64,000 nt of DNA from Paracoccus sp. SMMA_5_TC. GTDB taxonomy: Bacteria > Pseudomonadota > Alphaproteobacteria > Rhodobacterales > Rhodobacteraceae. Under the pieces are notes generated by a model. The model worked only from the letters and a program-made list of their open reading frames with translations. It did not search any database and had not been told where the DNA came from. Location of the stretch: NCBI RefSeq assembly GCF_009696685.2, contig NZ_CP102355.1:1661501-1725500 (forward strand), in the 5' to 3' direction. The position numbers were made by a program, and so were the translations under genes. Below are positions 53,497 to 64,000 of the stretch, one piece after another. How positions within the stretch are numbered: position 1 is the stretch's first letter; the number at the start of each line of letters is the position of its first letter.

Positions 53497-53522
53497 GCGC
53501 GCCCCGTTGGAACGGGGCGCGC
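53497..53522. terminator. Bidirectional hairpin between doxX and metQ
   Basis: A 12-bp perfect stem, GCGCGCCCCGTT (53497-53508) with its complement (53511-53522), has a 2-base loop and lies between convergent genes, 10 bases from the metQ stop codon. T residues follow on the plus side (tatgttctt). Confidence 0.7.
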
Positions 53523-53532
53523 GCATATGTTC

Positions 53533-54315
53533 TTACCAGGCGGGGATCACCGCGCCGGTGTATTTGCCCTGGATATAGGCCTTGACCTCATCCGAGTGGT
53601 AGGCCTCGACCAGGGCCTTGGCCCAGGGTGCATCCTTGTCGGCGCTGCGCACCACGATGATATTGGCATAGGGGCTTTCGGCCGCCTCGATGGCGATGGC
53701 GTCCTTTTCGGGGTTCAACCCGGCCTCGAGCGCGAAATTGGTGTTGATCACCGCGATGTCGGCATCGGCCAGCGCCCGCGGCAGCTGCGCGGCATCCAGC
53801 TCCAGGAATTTCAGACCGCGGCTGTTTTCCGTCACATCCAGCGGGGTCGGGGTGAGGCCGGTGCCCTCGGCCAGCTTGATCAGCCCCTTTTCCTGCAACA
53901 ACAGCAAGGCCCGGCCGCCGTTGGTCGGATCGTTGGGGATGGCGACCTTGGCGCCCTCGGCCAGGTCGTCAAGCGACTTCAGCTTGTCGGAATAGACGCC
54001 CATGGGGGTGGTGATGGTCTTGCCGACGGCGACCAGGTCAAAGCCGCGGTCCTTGATCTGGTTGTCCAGATAGGGCTGGTGCTGAAAGCTGTTCGCGTGC
54101 AGGTCGCCGTCGTTCAGCGCCTGGTTCGGGATCACATAGTCGGTGAATTCGATGATCTGGATGTTCAGCCCCTTGGTCTCGGCGACCTTGGCGACCTGTT
54201 CCATGATCTGGGCATGTTCGCCGACGGTCACGCCAACCTTGATGTCCTCGGCCGCGGCCATGCCGGCGCCCAGCGCCAGGATCGAGGCGGCAAGGGCAAG
54301 GCGAAATCTGCGCAT
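53533..54315 (-). CDS. metQ: Methionine ABC transporter substrate-binding protein
   Basis: A 260-residue NlpA/MetQ lipoprotein-type binding protein. The signal peptide is LALAASILALGAGMAAA, followed directly by EDIKVGVTVGEHAQIMEQV; no lipobox Cys is present, so it is probably free in the periplasm. Family motifs FTDYVIPNQALNDGDLHANSF (in part VIPNQALNDGDLHAN) and TPTPLDVTENSRGLKF are intact. ATG 54315 has an aaaggat site; ATG 54330 is possible. It supplies D/L-methionine to MetI and MetN. Confidence 0.95.
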   Translation of the reverse strand: MRRFRLALAASILALGAGMAAAEDIKVGVTVGEHAQIMEQVAKVAETKGLNIQIIEFTDYVIPNQALNDGDLHANSFQHQPYLDNQIKDRGFDLVAVGKTITTPMGVYSDKLKSLDDLAEGAKVAIPNDPTNGGRALLLLQEKGLIKLAEGTGLTPTPLDVTENSRGLKFLELDAAQLPRALADADIAVINTNFALEAGLNPEKDAIAIEAAESPYANIIVVRSADKDAPWAKALVEAYHSDEVKAYIQGKYTGAVIPAW

Positions 54316-54332
54316 GGTGTATCCTTTCATGC

Positions 54333-55007
54333 TTACCGGCCCCGGTTGCGGGGCGCGCGCTTGTCGAAACGGGCGGCGATCCATTCCCCAAGGGATTGCA
54401 CCGCCTGAACCAGGAAAATCAGGATAAGGACGACGGCCAGCATCACCTCGGGCATGAAGCGCTGATAGCCATAGCGGATGCCCAGGTCGCCCAGGCCGCC
54501 GCCGCCGACCGCGCCGACCATGGCCGAATAGCCGATCAGGCTGACCACGGCCAAGGTCAACCCCAGGATGATGCCGGGCATCGCCTCGGGGACCAGCACC
54601 TTGCGCACGATCTGCAAGGGCGTGGCCCCCATGGCACGGGCGGCCTCGATCAGGCCAGCATCGACCTCGCGGATGGCGGTTTCGACCAGCCGGGCGATGA
54701 AGGGCGCGGCGGCGATGGTCAGCGGCACGATGGCGGCGGTGGTGCCGATCGAGGTGCCGGCGATCAGCCGCGTGAAGGGGATGATCGCCACCACCAGGAT
54801 GATGAACGGGGTCGAACGGGCCGCGTTGACCACCAGCCCCAGCGCCGTGTTCACCAGCGGCGCCGACAGCAGTTCCCCCCGGCGCGAGGTGGCCAGGAAG
54901 ATGCCCAGCGGCGCGCCGATCAACGTGCCCAGCACCGTCGACATCAGCACCATGTAAAGCGTTTGCAGGGTCGAGCCCCACAGGATCGGGATCAGGTTAG
55001 CCGACAT
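54333..55007 (-). CDS. metI: Methionine ABC transporter permease
   Basis: A 224-residue inner-membrane permease with five transmembrane helices. The coupling motif EAARAMGATPLQIVRKVLVPEAMPG (in part AMGATPLQIVRKVLVP) contacts MetN. It overlaps metN by 11 bases and ends 17 bases before metQ, so metN-metI-metQ form one operon. Confidence 0.96.
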   Translation of the reverse strand: MSANLIPILWGSTLQTLYMVLMSTVLGTLIGAPLGIFLATSRRGELLSAPLVNTALGLVVNAARSTPFIILVVAIIPFTRLIAGTSIGTTAAIVPLTIAAAPFIARLVETAIREVDAGLIEAARAMGATPLQIVRKVLVPEAMPGIILGLTLAVVSLIGYSAMVGAVGGGGLGDLGIRYGYQRFMPEVMLAVVLILIFLVQAVQSLGEWIAARFDKRAPRNRGR

Positions 55008-56043
55008 AGCCCAGCACCTCGGTCATAAGCCCGTGTTGTTCCAGAAACGCCTGCGATTGCGCCAGCCGTCCGGCGGGCAGGCCGACGATCAGGCTGCCAA
55101 AGGGCTGGGTGCCGATTTCCTCGATGGCGCCGGCCAGGATATTGACGCTGACGCCATGTTCGGCGGTCAGTCGCGCCAGCATCGGGTCGGTGGCGTGCTG
55201 GCCGGTGAAGGTGATCTGAACCACCGCCTCGGCATCCGCGGTCTGCGGGCTGTCGGTCAGCAGCTTGGCCACGAATTGCGGAATGGCGACGCTGGTCACG
55301 CCTTGCAGGAAACTGCGTGTGGTCGGGTGCTGCGGGCGCGAGAATACCCCGTAGGTTTCGCCTGCCTCGACGATGCGCCCGGATTCGATCACCGCCACAT
55401 GGCTGCAGATGTCGCGCACCACCGCCATTTCATGGGTGATGAGCAGGATGGTCAGGCCCAGATCGCGGTTGATGTCGCGCAGCAGGTCCAGAACCTGCCG
55501 GGTGGTATCGGGATCCAGCGCCGACGTTGCCTCGTCCGACAGCAGCACGCGGGGCCCGGTCGCCAGCGCGCGGGCGATGCCCACGCGCTGTTTCTGCCCG
55601 CCCGACAGTTCCGCCGGATAGCGCCCGGCCTGGGCGGTCAGGCCGACGCGCTCGATCAGTTCGGCCACACGGGGGGCGATGCCTTCGGCCGGCTCGCCGG
55701 CGATTTCCAGCGGCAGGGCGATGTTTTCGGCAACCGTGCGCGAAGAGAGCAGGTTGAAGTGCTGAAAGATCATCCCGACCTCGCGCCGGATTGCGCGCAA
55801 GGCCACGTCGCTTGCGGCGCCGACGTCATGGCCATTGACCAGCACCTGCCCGGACGAGGGACGCTCAAGCCCGTTCACCATCCGCAAGAGCGTGGATTTG
55901 CCCGCGCCCGAGCGGCCGATGATACCGGTGATCGCGCCCTGGGGCACGTCAAGGTCGATGTCATGCAGGGCCACCACATCGCCGCCGCCCTTTTGCGGAT
56001 AGCGACGTGTCACCCCCCGGAATGAGATTGCTGGCTCGGCCAT
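54997..56043 (-). CDS. metN: Methionine ABC transporter ATPase
   Basis: A 348-residue ABC ATPase: Walker A GRSGAGKST, Q-loop FQHFNLLSSRTV, signature LSGGQKQRVGIARAL, Walker B RVLLSDEATSALDP. The last 90 residues are the NIL domain (FTGQHATDPMLARLTAEHGV), which binds methionine and inhibits transport when it is plentiful. Operon metNIQ. No SAM riboswitch was recognised in the 132 bases upstream. Confidence 0.97.
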   Translation of the reverse strand: MAEPAISFRGVTRRYPQKGGGDVVALHDIDLDVPQGAITGIIGRSGAGKSTLLRMVNGLERPSSGQVLVNGHDVGAASDVALRAIRREVGMIFQHFNLLSSRTVAENIALPLEIAGEPAEGIAPRVAELIERVGLTAQAGRYPAELSGGQKQRVGIARALATGPRVLLSDEATSALDPDTTRQVLDLLRDINRDLGLTILLITHEMAVVRDICSHVAVIESGRIVEAGETYGVFSRPQHPTTRSFLQGVTSVAIPQFVAKLLTDSPQTADAEAVVQITFTGQHATDPMLARLTAEHGVSVNILAGAIEEIGTQPFGSLIVGLPAGRLAQSQAFLEQHGLMTEVLGYVG

Positions 56044-56080
56044 GGTCCTGTCCTGAGTGTCCGGGCTGACCTATGCGGCA

Positions 56081-56113
56081 TCGGCCCCGCTTGACAAGGG
56101 CAGGCGGGGCCGA
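56081..56113 (-). terminator. Stem-loop between tpiA and metN
   Basis: A 10-bp perfect stem, TCGGCCCCGC (56081-56090) with GCGGGGCCGA (56104-56113), and a 13-base loop lie 62 bases past the tpiA stop, read on the minus strand. It lacks a T-run on either strand, so termination is possible but unproven. Confidence 0.45.
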
Positions 56114-56175
56114 AATCCGATGACATCATTCCGGTGCAGGGCGTCGATCAGGAACAGCGTTCCCTTGCGCCGGTA

Positions 56176-56916
56176 TCACGCCGCGTCAAGCGCGGCGATG
56201 ATCGGGCCGAAATCGTCGGCCTTCAGGCTGGCGCCACCGACCAGCGCCCCATTCACATGCGCGATGGCAAAGATCTCGGCTGCGTTGCCCGGCTTGACCG
56301 AACCACCATATAGCAGGGTGATTTCTGCACCATCGGACAGGCGTGCCGCCAATTCCTTGCGCATCAGGGCGTGAACCTCGGCGATCTGATCGCCGGTCGG
56401 GGTGCGGCCGGTGCCGATGGCCCAGACCGGCTCATAGGCGATGACGGTATTTGCGGCCGTTGCGCCTTGCGGGACCGATCCTGCCAGCTGCGCCGAAATC
56501 ACCGCCAGCGTCTCGCCCGCATCGCGCTGGGCTTCGGTCTCGCCCACGCAGATCACGGCGACCAGGCCGGCGGCATGGGCGGCCTGCGCCTTGGCGGCGA
56601 CCAGGGCATCGGTTTCGCCGTGATCGCTGCGGCGCTCGGAATGGCCCAGGATCACATGGCTGGCGCCCGCATCCCGCAGCTGCGCAGCGGCAATATCGCC
56701 GGTGTGCGCACCGGCGGGCTGCGGATGGCAGTCCTGACCGCCGACCGCGATATGACCCGACCGCGCCGCCAGGGCGTGGATCAAGGTCGCCGGCGGGCAG
56801 ATCAGCACGTCGCAGCCCGGAGCCGGGTGATCGGACAGCAGTCGATCGACCTCGGCCAGCGAGGCCAGGGTTCCATTCATCTTCCAATTGCCGGCGGCAA
56901 GTTTGCGCGGGGCCAT
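56176..56916 (-). CDS. tpiA: Triosephosphate isomerase
   Basis: A 246-residue TIM barrel interconverting dihydroxyacetone phosphate and glyceraldehyde-3-phosphate. Catalytic residues: Lys12 in GNWKMNG, His in ILGHSERR and Glu in [11 protein letters not shown]. The phosphate loop [10 protein letters not shown] is present. The ATG at 56916 follows gggagagg; a start at 56931 would add five residues. Normal length. Confidence 0.97.
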   Translation of the reverse strand: MAPRKLAAGNWKMNGTLASLAEVDRLLSDHPAPGCDVLICPPATLIHALAARSGHIAVGGQDCHPQPAGAHTGDIAAAQLRDAGASHVILGHSERRSDHGETDALVAAKAQAAHAAGLVAVICVGETEAQRDAGETLAVISAQLAGSVPQGATAANTVIAYEPVWAIGTGRTPTGDQIAEVHALMRKELAARLSDGAEITLLYGGSVKPGNAAEIFAIAHVNGALVGGASLKADDFGPIIAALDAA

Positions 56917-57017
56917 CAGCCTCTCCCTCATGATGTTTGGGCGGGGATAGGCCGCGATGCGGCGCCAATCAAGACGGCATGGCGGGGCCGGGCTGCCTGA
57001 TCGGCCGCCACGGACCT

Positions 57018-57389
57018 TCAACCATCCGCGCGCGCTGTCGGAGCGGTGCCGAAACTCACCGATTCGCCGCATCCGCAGCTTTCGGTGACATTGGGGTTGC
57101 GAAAGCGGAAACCGGATTCCAGCAGGCCCGTTTCATAATCGATTTCCGTTCCGAACAGGAACATCTGCGCCGTGGGTGCGATCAGCAGCCGGGCATCGCC
57201 CTGTTCCACGATCTCGTCGCCGGGCGCGGGGGTGTCGGCCAGTTCCAGCGTATATTCCATGCCGGCGCAGCCGCCCTTCTTCAGGCCGATGCGCAGCCCG
57301 TTGGCCGATTTTGCAGCCATCAGCCGCGCGATCTGGCGTTCGGCGGCCGGGGTGAGGGTGACGGGGCTTTTGCCGGGGATCGAAAACAT
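57018..57389 (-). CDS. IscA/HesB-family iron-sulfur carrier
   Basis: A 123-residue A-type Fe-S carrier. The three ligand Cys residues are in [15 protein letters not shown] and [12 protein letters not shown], and [15 protein letters not shown] is the conserved first helix. It holds and transfers [2Fe-2S]/[4Fe-4S] clusters to apoproteins; the aconitase in this window is a possible client. Whether it is IscA, SufA or ErpA cannot be decided from the sequence. Ends 101 bases from the start of tpiA on the same strand. Confidence 0.92.
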   Translation of the reverse strand: MFSIPGKSPVTLTPAAERQIARLMAAKSANGLRIGLKKGGCAGMEYTLELADTPAPGDEIVEQGDARLLIAPTAQMFLFGTEIDYETGLLESGFRFRNPNVTESCGCGESVSFGTAPTARADG

Positions 57390-57504
57390 GACCTGTCTTT
57401 CCTGTTCGCTGCCCCTGACATAAGAACATGCAGCCTGCGGCTCAAGGGCCGCTTGACACTGGCGCTGCTGCGGCTATAAGCGCCGCTTCATTGGTGTTGG
57501 TGGA

Positions 57505-57537
57505 CCCCGCAAGGGGAACCCTGTCGGGCATGATGCC
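57505..57537 (+). other. Possible structured leader of rpsD
   Basis: Two small hairpins lie 42-75 bases upstream of rpsD: CCCC-GCAA-GGGG (57505-57516, a stable GCAA tetraloop) and GGCAT-G-ATGCC (57527-57537). S4 regulates its own operon through mRNA structure in other bacteria. This is only suggestive. Confidence 0.3.
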
Positions 57538-57579
57538 AAAGGACAACGCCCTTCGACAAGAGACAGAAGGAGATCAGCG

Positions 57580-58200
57580 ATGACGAAACGCACCGCTGCC
57601 AAGTACAAGATCGACCGCCGCATGGGCGAAAACATCTGGGGTCGCGCCAAGTCGCCGCTGAACAAGCGCGAATACGGCCCCGGTCAGCACGGTCAGCGCC
57701 GCAAGGGCAAGCTGTCGGATTTCGGCACCCAGCTGCGCGCCAAGCAGAAGCTCAAGGGTTATTACGGCGACCTGACCGAAAAGCAGTTCCGCCGCATCTA
57801 TGCCGAGGCCGAGCGTGTGAAGGGCGATACCGGCGAAAACCTGATCGGTCTGCTGGAGCGCCGTCTGGACGCGGTCGTCTATCGCGCGAAACTGGTCCCC
57901 ACCATCTTTGCCGCCCGCCAGTTCGTGAACCACGGCCATGTCGAGGTGAATGGCAAGCGCGTGAACATCCCGTCCTATCGCGTCAAGGAAGGCGACGTGA
58001 TCTCGGTGCGCGAACGTTCGCGTCAACTGGCCATCGTGCTCGAGGCCGTCGGCTCGGCCGAGCGTGATGTGCCCGATTATCTGGAAGTCGACCACAACAA
58101 GATGACGGTTTCGTTTGTCCGCACCCCGGCCCTGGGCGATGTGCCCTATCCGGTGGTGATGGAACCGAACCTGGTCGTCGAATTCTACGCCAAGAACTGA
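57580..58200 (+). CDS. rpsD: 30S ribosomal protein S4
   Basis: A 206-residue S4, an early 16S rRNA-binding assembly protein. The start [20 protein letters not shown] and [19 protein letters not shown] are the alphaproteobacterial S4 pattern. The S4 RNA-binding domain lies at residues 95-160 ([33 protein letters not shown] in part). Like most alphaproteobacterial S4 it has only one visible Cys-free N-terminus, without the zinc motif. It stands alone, outside the alpha operon. Confidence 0.98.
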   Translation: MTKRTAAKYKIDRRMGENIWGRAKSPLNKREYGPGQHGQRRKGKLSDFGTQLRAKQKLKGYYGDLTEKQFRRIYAEAERVKGDTGENLIGLLERRLDAVVYRAKLVPTIFAARQFVNHGHVEVNGKRVNIPSYRVKEGDVISVRERSRQLAIVLEAVGSAERDVPDYLEVDHNKMTVSFVRTPALGDVPYPVVMEPNLVVEFYAKN

Positions 58201-58223
58201 TCCGTTCAGGATACGGGTTTGCA

Positions 58224-58254
58224 GGCCGTCCCACCGGGGCGGCCTTTGCATTTT
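58224..58254 (+). terminator. Rho-independent terminator of rpsD
   Basis: A 9-bp stem (GGCCGTCCC 58224-58232 with GGGGCGGCC 58236-58244, one G-T pair) and a 3-base loop are followed by TTT-gca-TTTT, 24 bases past the stop. Confidence 0.8.
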
Positions 58255-58365
58255 CCCGGCTTGCGCTGCGGTTTTGGCGCAACAGCGCGATCCCTCACGC
58301 GCGCGTGGTTTGCAACCCTTGGCGTCCTGTCCGAAACCGGCCACAGACGACCAAGGGGAAAAGTC

Positions 58366-59004
58366 ATGCGCATCTGGATCATGCTGCTGGCCGCCGCTGC
58401 TCTGGCAGGCCCGATCAATGCCCAGGAAACCGACGCAACCGCAGAGCCCGCGGGCCGACCCGTGCCCGAGGAACGGCTGTGGACCTGCGAGACGTCGATT
58501 GCAGGCGAACGGACTGAAATCAACTATGTCCGCGACGCCGAATTTCATGCCAATGTCGGCAGGTTGGAGCGGAATCTGGCGGGCTGGGGACGCATCAGCT
58601 GTCCGGGCTATGTCACCCTGCGCGAGATCCTGCGCCGCAACCAGATGGCCGATGACGGCAGCTATTGTCTTTTGTGGGACAAGGCGGGCGACACCTATAT
58701 CGGCGCGCAAAGGGGCGCGCGCAAAGCCAATGCGCTGTGTCGCAAGACGTTTTGCGAACGCGTCAACGCCACCCGCCAGGCCGCCTTTCGCAACGCCAAT
58801 GCGCTGGCCATTGCCGGTTACGACAGCGTGACGCAACGCCCGGGCGCGGCGATCCTGGCCGCAACCTCGGGATCGATGGTCGGCACGCTCGAGGCGGCCG
58901 GTGCGGCAGCCGCAGGTCTGGCGGCTTCGCCCGTGGCGGTCGGCTCGATGGTCATCGGCTCGGCCGCGGTGGGCGGCACGCTGTGGTATTGCGCCGAGGA
59001 ATAG
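58366..59004 (+). CDS. Secreted cysteine-containing protein with glycine-zipper tail
   Basis: A 212-residue protein, not recognised. The signal peptide (IMLLAAAALAGPINAQ, cleaved near residue 19) is followed by a domain with six Cys residues (41, 79, 101, 125, 130, 209). The C-terminal 50 residues are Ala/Gly-rich and hydrophobic (SMVGTLEAAGAAAAGLAASP, then VAVGSMVIGSAAVGG) and could be a glycine-zipper membrane hairpin, ending WYCAEE. The ATG at 58366 follows caagggg; an in-frame start at 58219 is rejected. Monocistronic between rpsD and acnA. Confidence 0.78.
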   Translation: MRIWIMLLAAAALAGPINAQETDATAEPAGRPVPEERLWTCETSIAGERTEINYVRDAEFHANVGRLERNLAGWGRISCPGYVTLREILRRNQMADDGSYCLLWDKAGDTYIGAQRGARKANALCRKTFCERVNATRQAAFRNANALAIAGYDSVTQRPGAAILAATSGSMVGTLEAAGAAAAGLAASPVAVGSMVIGSAAVGGTLWYCAEE

Positions 59005-59025
59005 CAAGCCGGACCCCGGATGCGG

Positions 59026-59051
59026 AAGGGGCCGCCCGTCGGCGGCCCCTT
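59026..59051. terminator. Bidirectional terminator between the 58366 gene and acnA
   Basis: An 11-bp perfect stem, AAGGGGCCGCC (59026-59036) with GGCGGCCCCTT (59041-59051), and a 4-base loop lie in the gap between two convergent genes. Short T tracts occur on both sides. Confidence 0.75.
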
Positions 59052-59082
59052 GTCATTGCTTTCGCCCGGGATCCGCCCGGGA

Positions 59083-61863
<2,781 letters not shown>

Positions 61864-62119
61864 GGCTCGGCTCCCTATCCCTGAAAGGTGGCTCAGTGAC
61901 GCTGCGTCCCGGCCCATGTGCCCGTTTTCGGGCAGCGGATCAAGAGGCGCTGGCGATGTTTGTATGCAATGGTATGCCAAATTCTGCGGCCTTCATCAAG
62001 ATGTGGGTTTTGGGTCACGCTCACGGGGCGGGCACATGGGTCTAACAAAGCCTTGATTTGTTGTCGGCGCTGCCCAGGGGTTAGCTGATGCATCTGCAAG
62101 GGTTCGGACTACGGATGAG

Positions 62120-63256
62120 ATGGCGTTGGTGCAGCGCATGACGGGCAGGGCGGGCAAGGGCGGTCGGAGGTTGCTGCTGCTGGCGCTGACGCTTTTGCTA
62201 TGGGGCGTTGCGCTGGGCGGCGGGATTTCGGCGCAGGCCCAGCCGGGGCCGGATGGTGCGCAGGCTGCCGCGACGGATACCATGGTCGACAGTGAGGCGG
62301 GGCCCGCAGCCGCCCCCGGGCAGCAATCCGATACGGGCCGCAGCCTGAATGACCCGGCAACAGGTGATTCCCTGTCGCCCGGTTCGGGGGACGGCGCGCT
62401 GATCGAGGCGCCGGCCGAACCTGGCACGGTGCCTGCGACGGAAGTTCCCGCGGATCCGAACCCCGACGCCCGCGCCGCCTGGGGTCTCGAGATCCAGTCC
62501 CCGCAACCCGGCCCTGCCGCGCCCGTGAACCGTTTCACCGAGTCGCAGGGCCGTCAGCGACTGGTCGGTCCCATCGACCACCCCCCCATCGTGATCGAGC
62601 TTTTCACGTCCCAGGGCTGTTCGTCATGTCCCCCCGCGGACGAGATGCTGGCCGATCTTGCCGACCGGCAGGACGTGCTGGCACTGTCCTGGCATGTCGA
62701 TTACTGGGACTATCTGGGTTGGGTCGATGAATTCGCCCGTCCCGAATTCACCCTGCGCCAGCAGGCATATGCACATCAGTCCGGCGAACGGGCGATCTAT
62801 ACGCCGCAGATGATCGTGGGCGGCACCGATACCCTGATCGCCCTGCGCCCGGCCGAGGTGATGACCTTGCTGCATGGCCAGATGGCCCGACCGGCGCCGG
62901 TGATGGTTTCGGCCCGCCAGGATGGGGGCAGCTATCGCATCGACATCACCCCCCGGCGGGCGATCGGCGAACGGGTCGCGATCATCCTGGTGCGCTATCT
63001 GCCCAGCCGCAAGGTTCCGATCCGCGCCGGCGAGAACCGCGGCCTGACTGTCGAATATCGCAATATCGTCGTGGCCGCCGAACGGGTGGCGGAATGGGAC
63101 GGCCGCGCGCCGCTGCGCATCAGCGTGACGCCCGAGGGCAAAAGCGGTGACCAGTTCCCCGGTGATACCCGTCACGCCATCCTGGCCCAGCAACTTGGCC
63201 AAGGCGATCCCCGGCGGGCCAGCGGCCCGATCCTGGCCGCGATCCGGCTGGACTGA
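62120..63256 (+). CDS. DUF1223 exported thioredoxin-like protein
   Basis: A 378-residue protein. A hydrophobic signal segment (LLLLALTLLLWGVALGG, residues 18-34) precedes about 110 residues of low-complexity Ala/Pro/Glu/Ser linker. The DUF1223 domain covers residues 150-378 and opens with IELFTSQGCSSCPPADEML; Cys167 and Cys170 form a CxxC, so a thiol-redox role in the periplasm is likely. Later HVDYWDYLGW is another family block. It precedes yciB on the same strand by 45 bases. Confidence 0.88.
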   Translation: MALVQRMTGRAGKGGRRLLLLALTLLLWGVALGGGISAQAQPGPDGAQAAATDTMVDSEAGPAAAPGQQSDTGRSLNDPATGDSLSPGSGDGALIEAPAEPGTVPATEVPADPNPDARAAWGLEIQSPQPGPAAPVNRFTESQGRQRLVGPIDHPPIVIELFTSQGCSSCPPADEMLADLADRQDVLALSWHVDYWDYLGWVDEFARPEFTLRQQAYAHQSGERAIYTPQMIVGGTDTLIALRPAEVMTLLHGQMARPAPVMVSARQDGGSYRIDITPRRAIGERVAIILVRYLPSRKVPIRAGENRGLTVEYRNIVVAAERVAEWDGRAPLRISVTPEGKSGDQFPGDTRHAILAQQLGQGDPRRASGPILAAIRLD

Positions 63257-63301
63257 ACGCCCGGATCGCCATAGACAGCCTGCATCCACAAGGAGGCCGC
63301 C

Positions 63302-63904
63302 GTGACCCCGGAACGCAAGATAAATCCCTGGCTCAAGGTCGGGCTCGAATTCGGTCCGCTGCTGCTGTTCTTTGCGGTGTTCATGCGCCTGCGCGAGCGC
63401 AGCGTGATGCTGGCGGGGACCGAGTATTCCGGCTTTGTGGTGGCGACGCTGGTGTTCGTGCCGGTGCTGGTTCTGTCCACGCTGGCCTTGTGGCGCCTGA
63501 CCGGGCGGCTGGCACCGATGCAGATCGCCACCCTGGTGCTCGTGGTCGTGTTCGGCGGGCTGTCGGTGTGGTTGAATGATCCGAAATTCTTCAAGATGAA
63601 GCCCACGATCATCTACCTGCTGTTTGCGGCGCTGCTGGCGATCAGCCTGCTGCTCAGGCGCAACTGGTTGCAGCTGGTCATGTCCGAAGCCCTGCCGATG
63701 GATGCCGAAGGCTGGCGCATCCTGACCCGGCGGCTGGTGGCGCTGTTTCTGGGGCTGGCGCTGGCCAACGAACTGGTCTGGCGCAGCATGTCGGAAACCG
63801 CCTGGGTCAATTTCAAGACCTTTGGCCTGCCGGCGATCATGGTGGTGTTTTTCGTGCTGAACGCCCGACTTTTCGAGCGTCACGCCGTCAGCCGGGACGA
63901 CTGA
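63302..63904 (+). CDS. yciB: YciB/IspZ-family inner-membrane protein
   Basis: A 200-residue integral membrane protein with five or six transmembrane helices. The patterns WLKVGLEFGPLLLFF and FKMKPTIIYLLFAALL match the intracellular septation protein (YciB/IspZ) family, which affects envelope integrity and cell length. GTG start at 63302 after an aggaggcc site. Downstream another gene begins 57 bases after its stop. Confidence 0.93.
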   Translation: MTPERKINPWLKVGLEFGPLLLFFAVFMRLRERSVMLAGTEYSGFVVATLVFVPVLVLSTLALWRLTGRLAPMQIATLVLVVVFGGLSVWLNDPKFFKMKPTIIYLLFAALLAISLLLRRNWLQLVMSEALPMDAEGWRILTRRLVALFLGLALANELVWRSMSETAWVNFKTFGLPAIMVVFFVLNARLFERHAVSRDD

Positions 63905-63961
63905 TGGCTTGAACGGCTGCCGCGCCAGGCGTATCCGGGCCCCATCCAAAGGGAGTCCGCC

Positions 63962-64000
63962 ATGACCGAAAAGCCTCTGCATCCGCGCACCCGGGCCGTG
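63962..64000 (+). CDS. Start of a gene cut by the window edge
   Basis: An ATG with an aaagggag site opens a frame MTEKPLHPRTRAV that runs off the window. The first residues resemble the N-terminus of cystathionine beta-lyase-type PLP enzymes (for example K-x-L-H-P-x-T-R-A-V), which is only a guess from 13 residues. Confidence 0.5.
   Translation, partial: MTEKPLHPRTRAV

Noticed and set aside
56044..56175. SAM riboswitch upstream of metN
   Set aside because: A GC-rich hairpin is present, but I could not recognise the conserved core of any SAM riboswitch class. A covariance-model search would settle it.

Overview
The window is a GC-rich (mid-60s percent by eye) chromosomal stretch from an alphaproteobacterium, most likely a Paracoccus or a close relative in the Rhodobacterales. 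The order ctaC-ctaB-small ORF-ctaG-ctaE-surf1 matches the Paracoccus cytochrome aa3 oxidase operon. SspB-fumC, the choline/bet cluster, the his block and pstSCAB-phoUB are also typical of this group. Nearly all of the 64 kb is dense housekeeping sequence. I found no insertion sequences, integrases, prophage genes, CRISPR arrays or rRNA genes, and no gene-free stretch longer than about 260 bases.

Layout, left to right. 0-7 kb: an alanine-rich PRC-barrel protein cut by the window edge, two identical tRNA-Asp genes, sspB, fumC with two small companion genes, yebC, a divergent argP/argO pair and an EamA permease. 7-14.4 kb: a choline uptake and glycine-betaine synthesis island, with choX-choW-choV on the minus strand and betI-betB-betA on the plus strand, separated by two palindromes that are probably BetI operators. 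14.4-19.3 kb: yceD, bamE, msrB, an olsB-like acyltransferase, tgt and rnd. 19.3-23 kb: hisB-hisH-(DUF2147 on the opposite strand)-hisA-hisF-hisE. 23-31 kb: a coiled-coil gene coupled to zapA (a likely ZauP/ZapA pair), a LysE-type exporter, carB with a possible leader attenuator, a DUF2165 membrane protein and a 605-residue RTX repeat protein.

31-43 kb: aroC, then a complete phosphate regulon (pstS-pstC-pstA-pstB-phoU-phoB) behind a tandem Pho-box-like array. After it come a large proline/alanine/glutamate-rich OmpA-family protein, dprA and tldD. 43-52 kb: cytochrome oxidase subunit II, heme O synthase, a small membrane protein, Cox11, subunit III and Surf1, running on into thrC, an M16 peptidase, a RimJ-like acetyltransferase and a GlcD-type FAD enzyme. 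52-64 kb: a LysR/DoxX divergent pair, metNIQ, tpiA, an IscA-type protein, rpsD, a cysteine-containing secreted protein, acnA, a DUF1223 protein, yciB, and the first codons of a gene that runs off the right edge.

No complete new system stands out. The items most worth a second look are: the coiled-coil gene in front of zapA; the RTX protein with 130-148 residue modules; the acidic, lysine-free alanine-rich helix region at the left edge; the phosphate regulon without an adjacent phoR and with direct repeats also in front of the neighbouring ompA-like gene; the possible carB attenuator; and the cysteine/glycine-zipper secreted protein at 58.4 kb. Hairpins and operators were found by reading the sequence, not by folding software.
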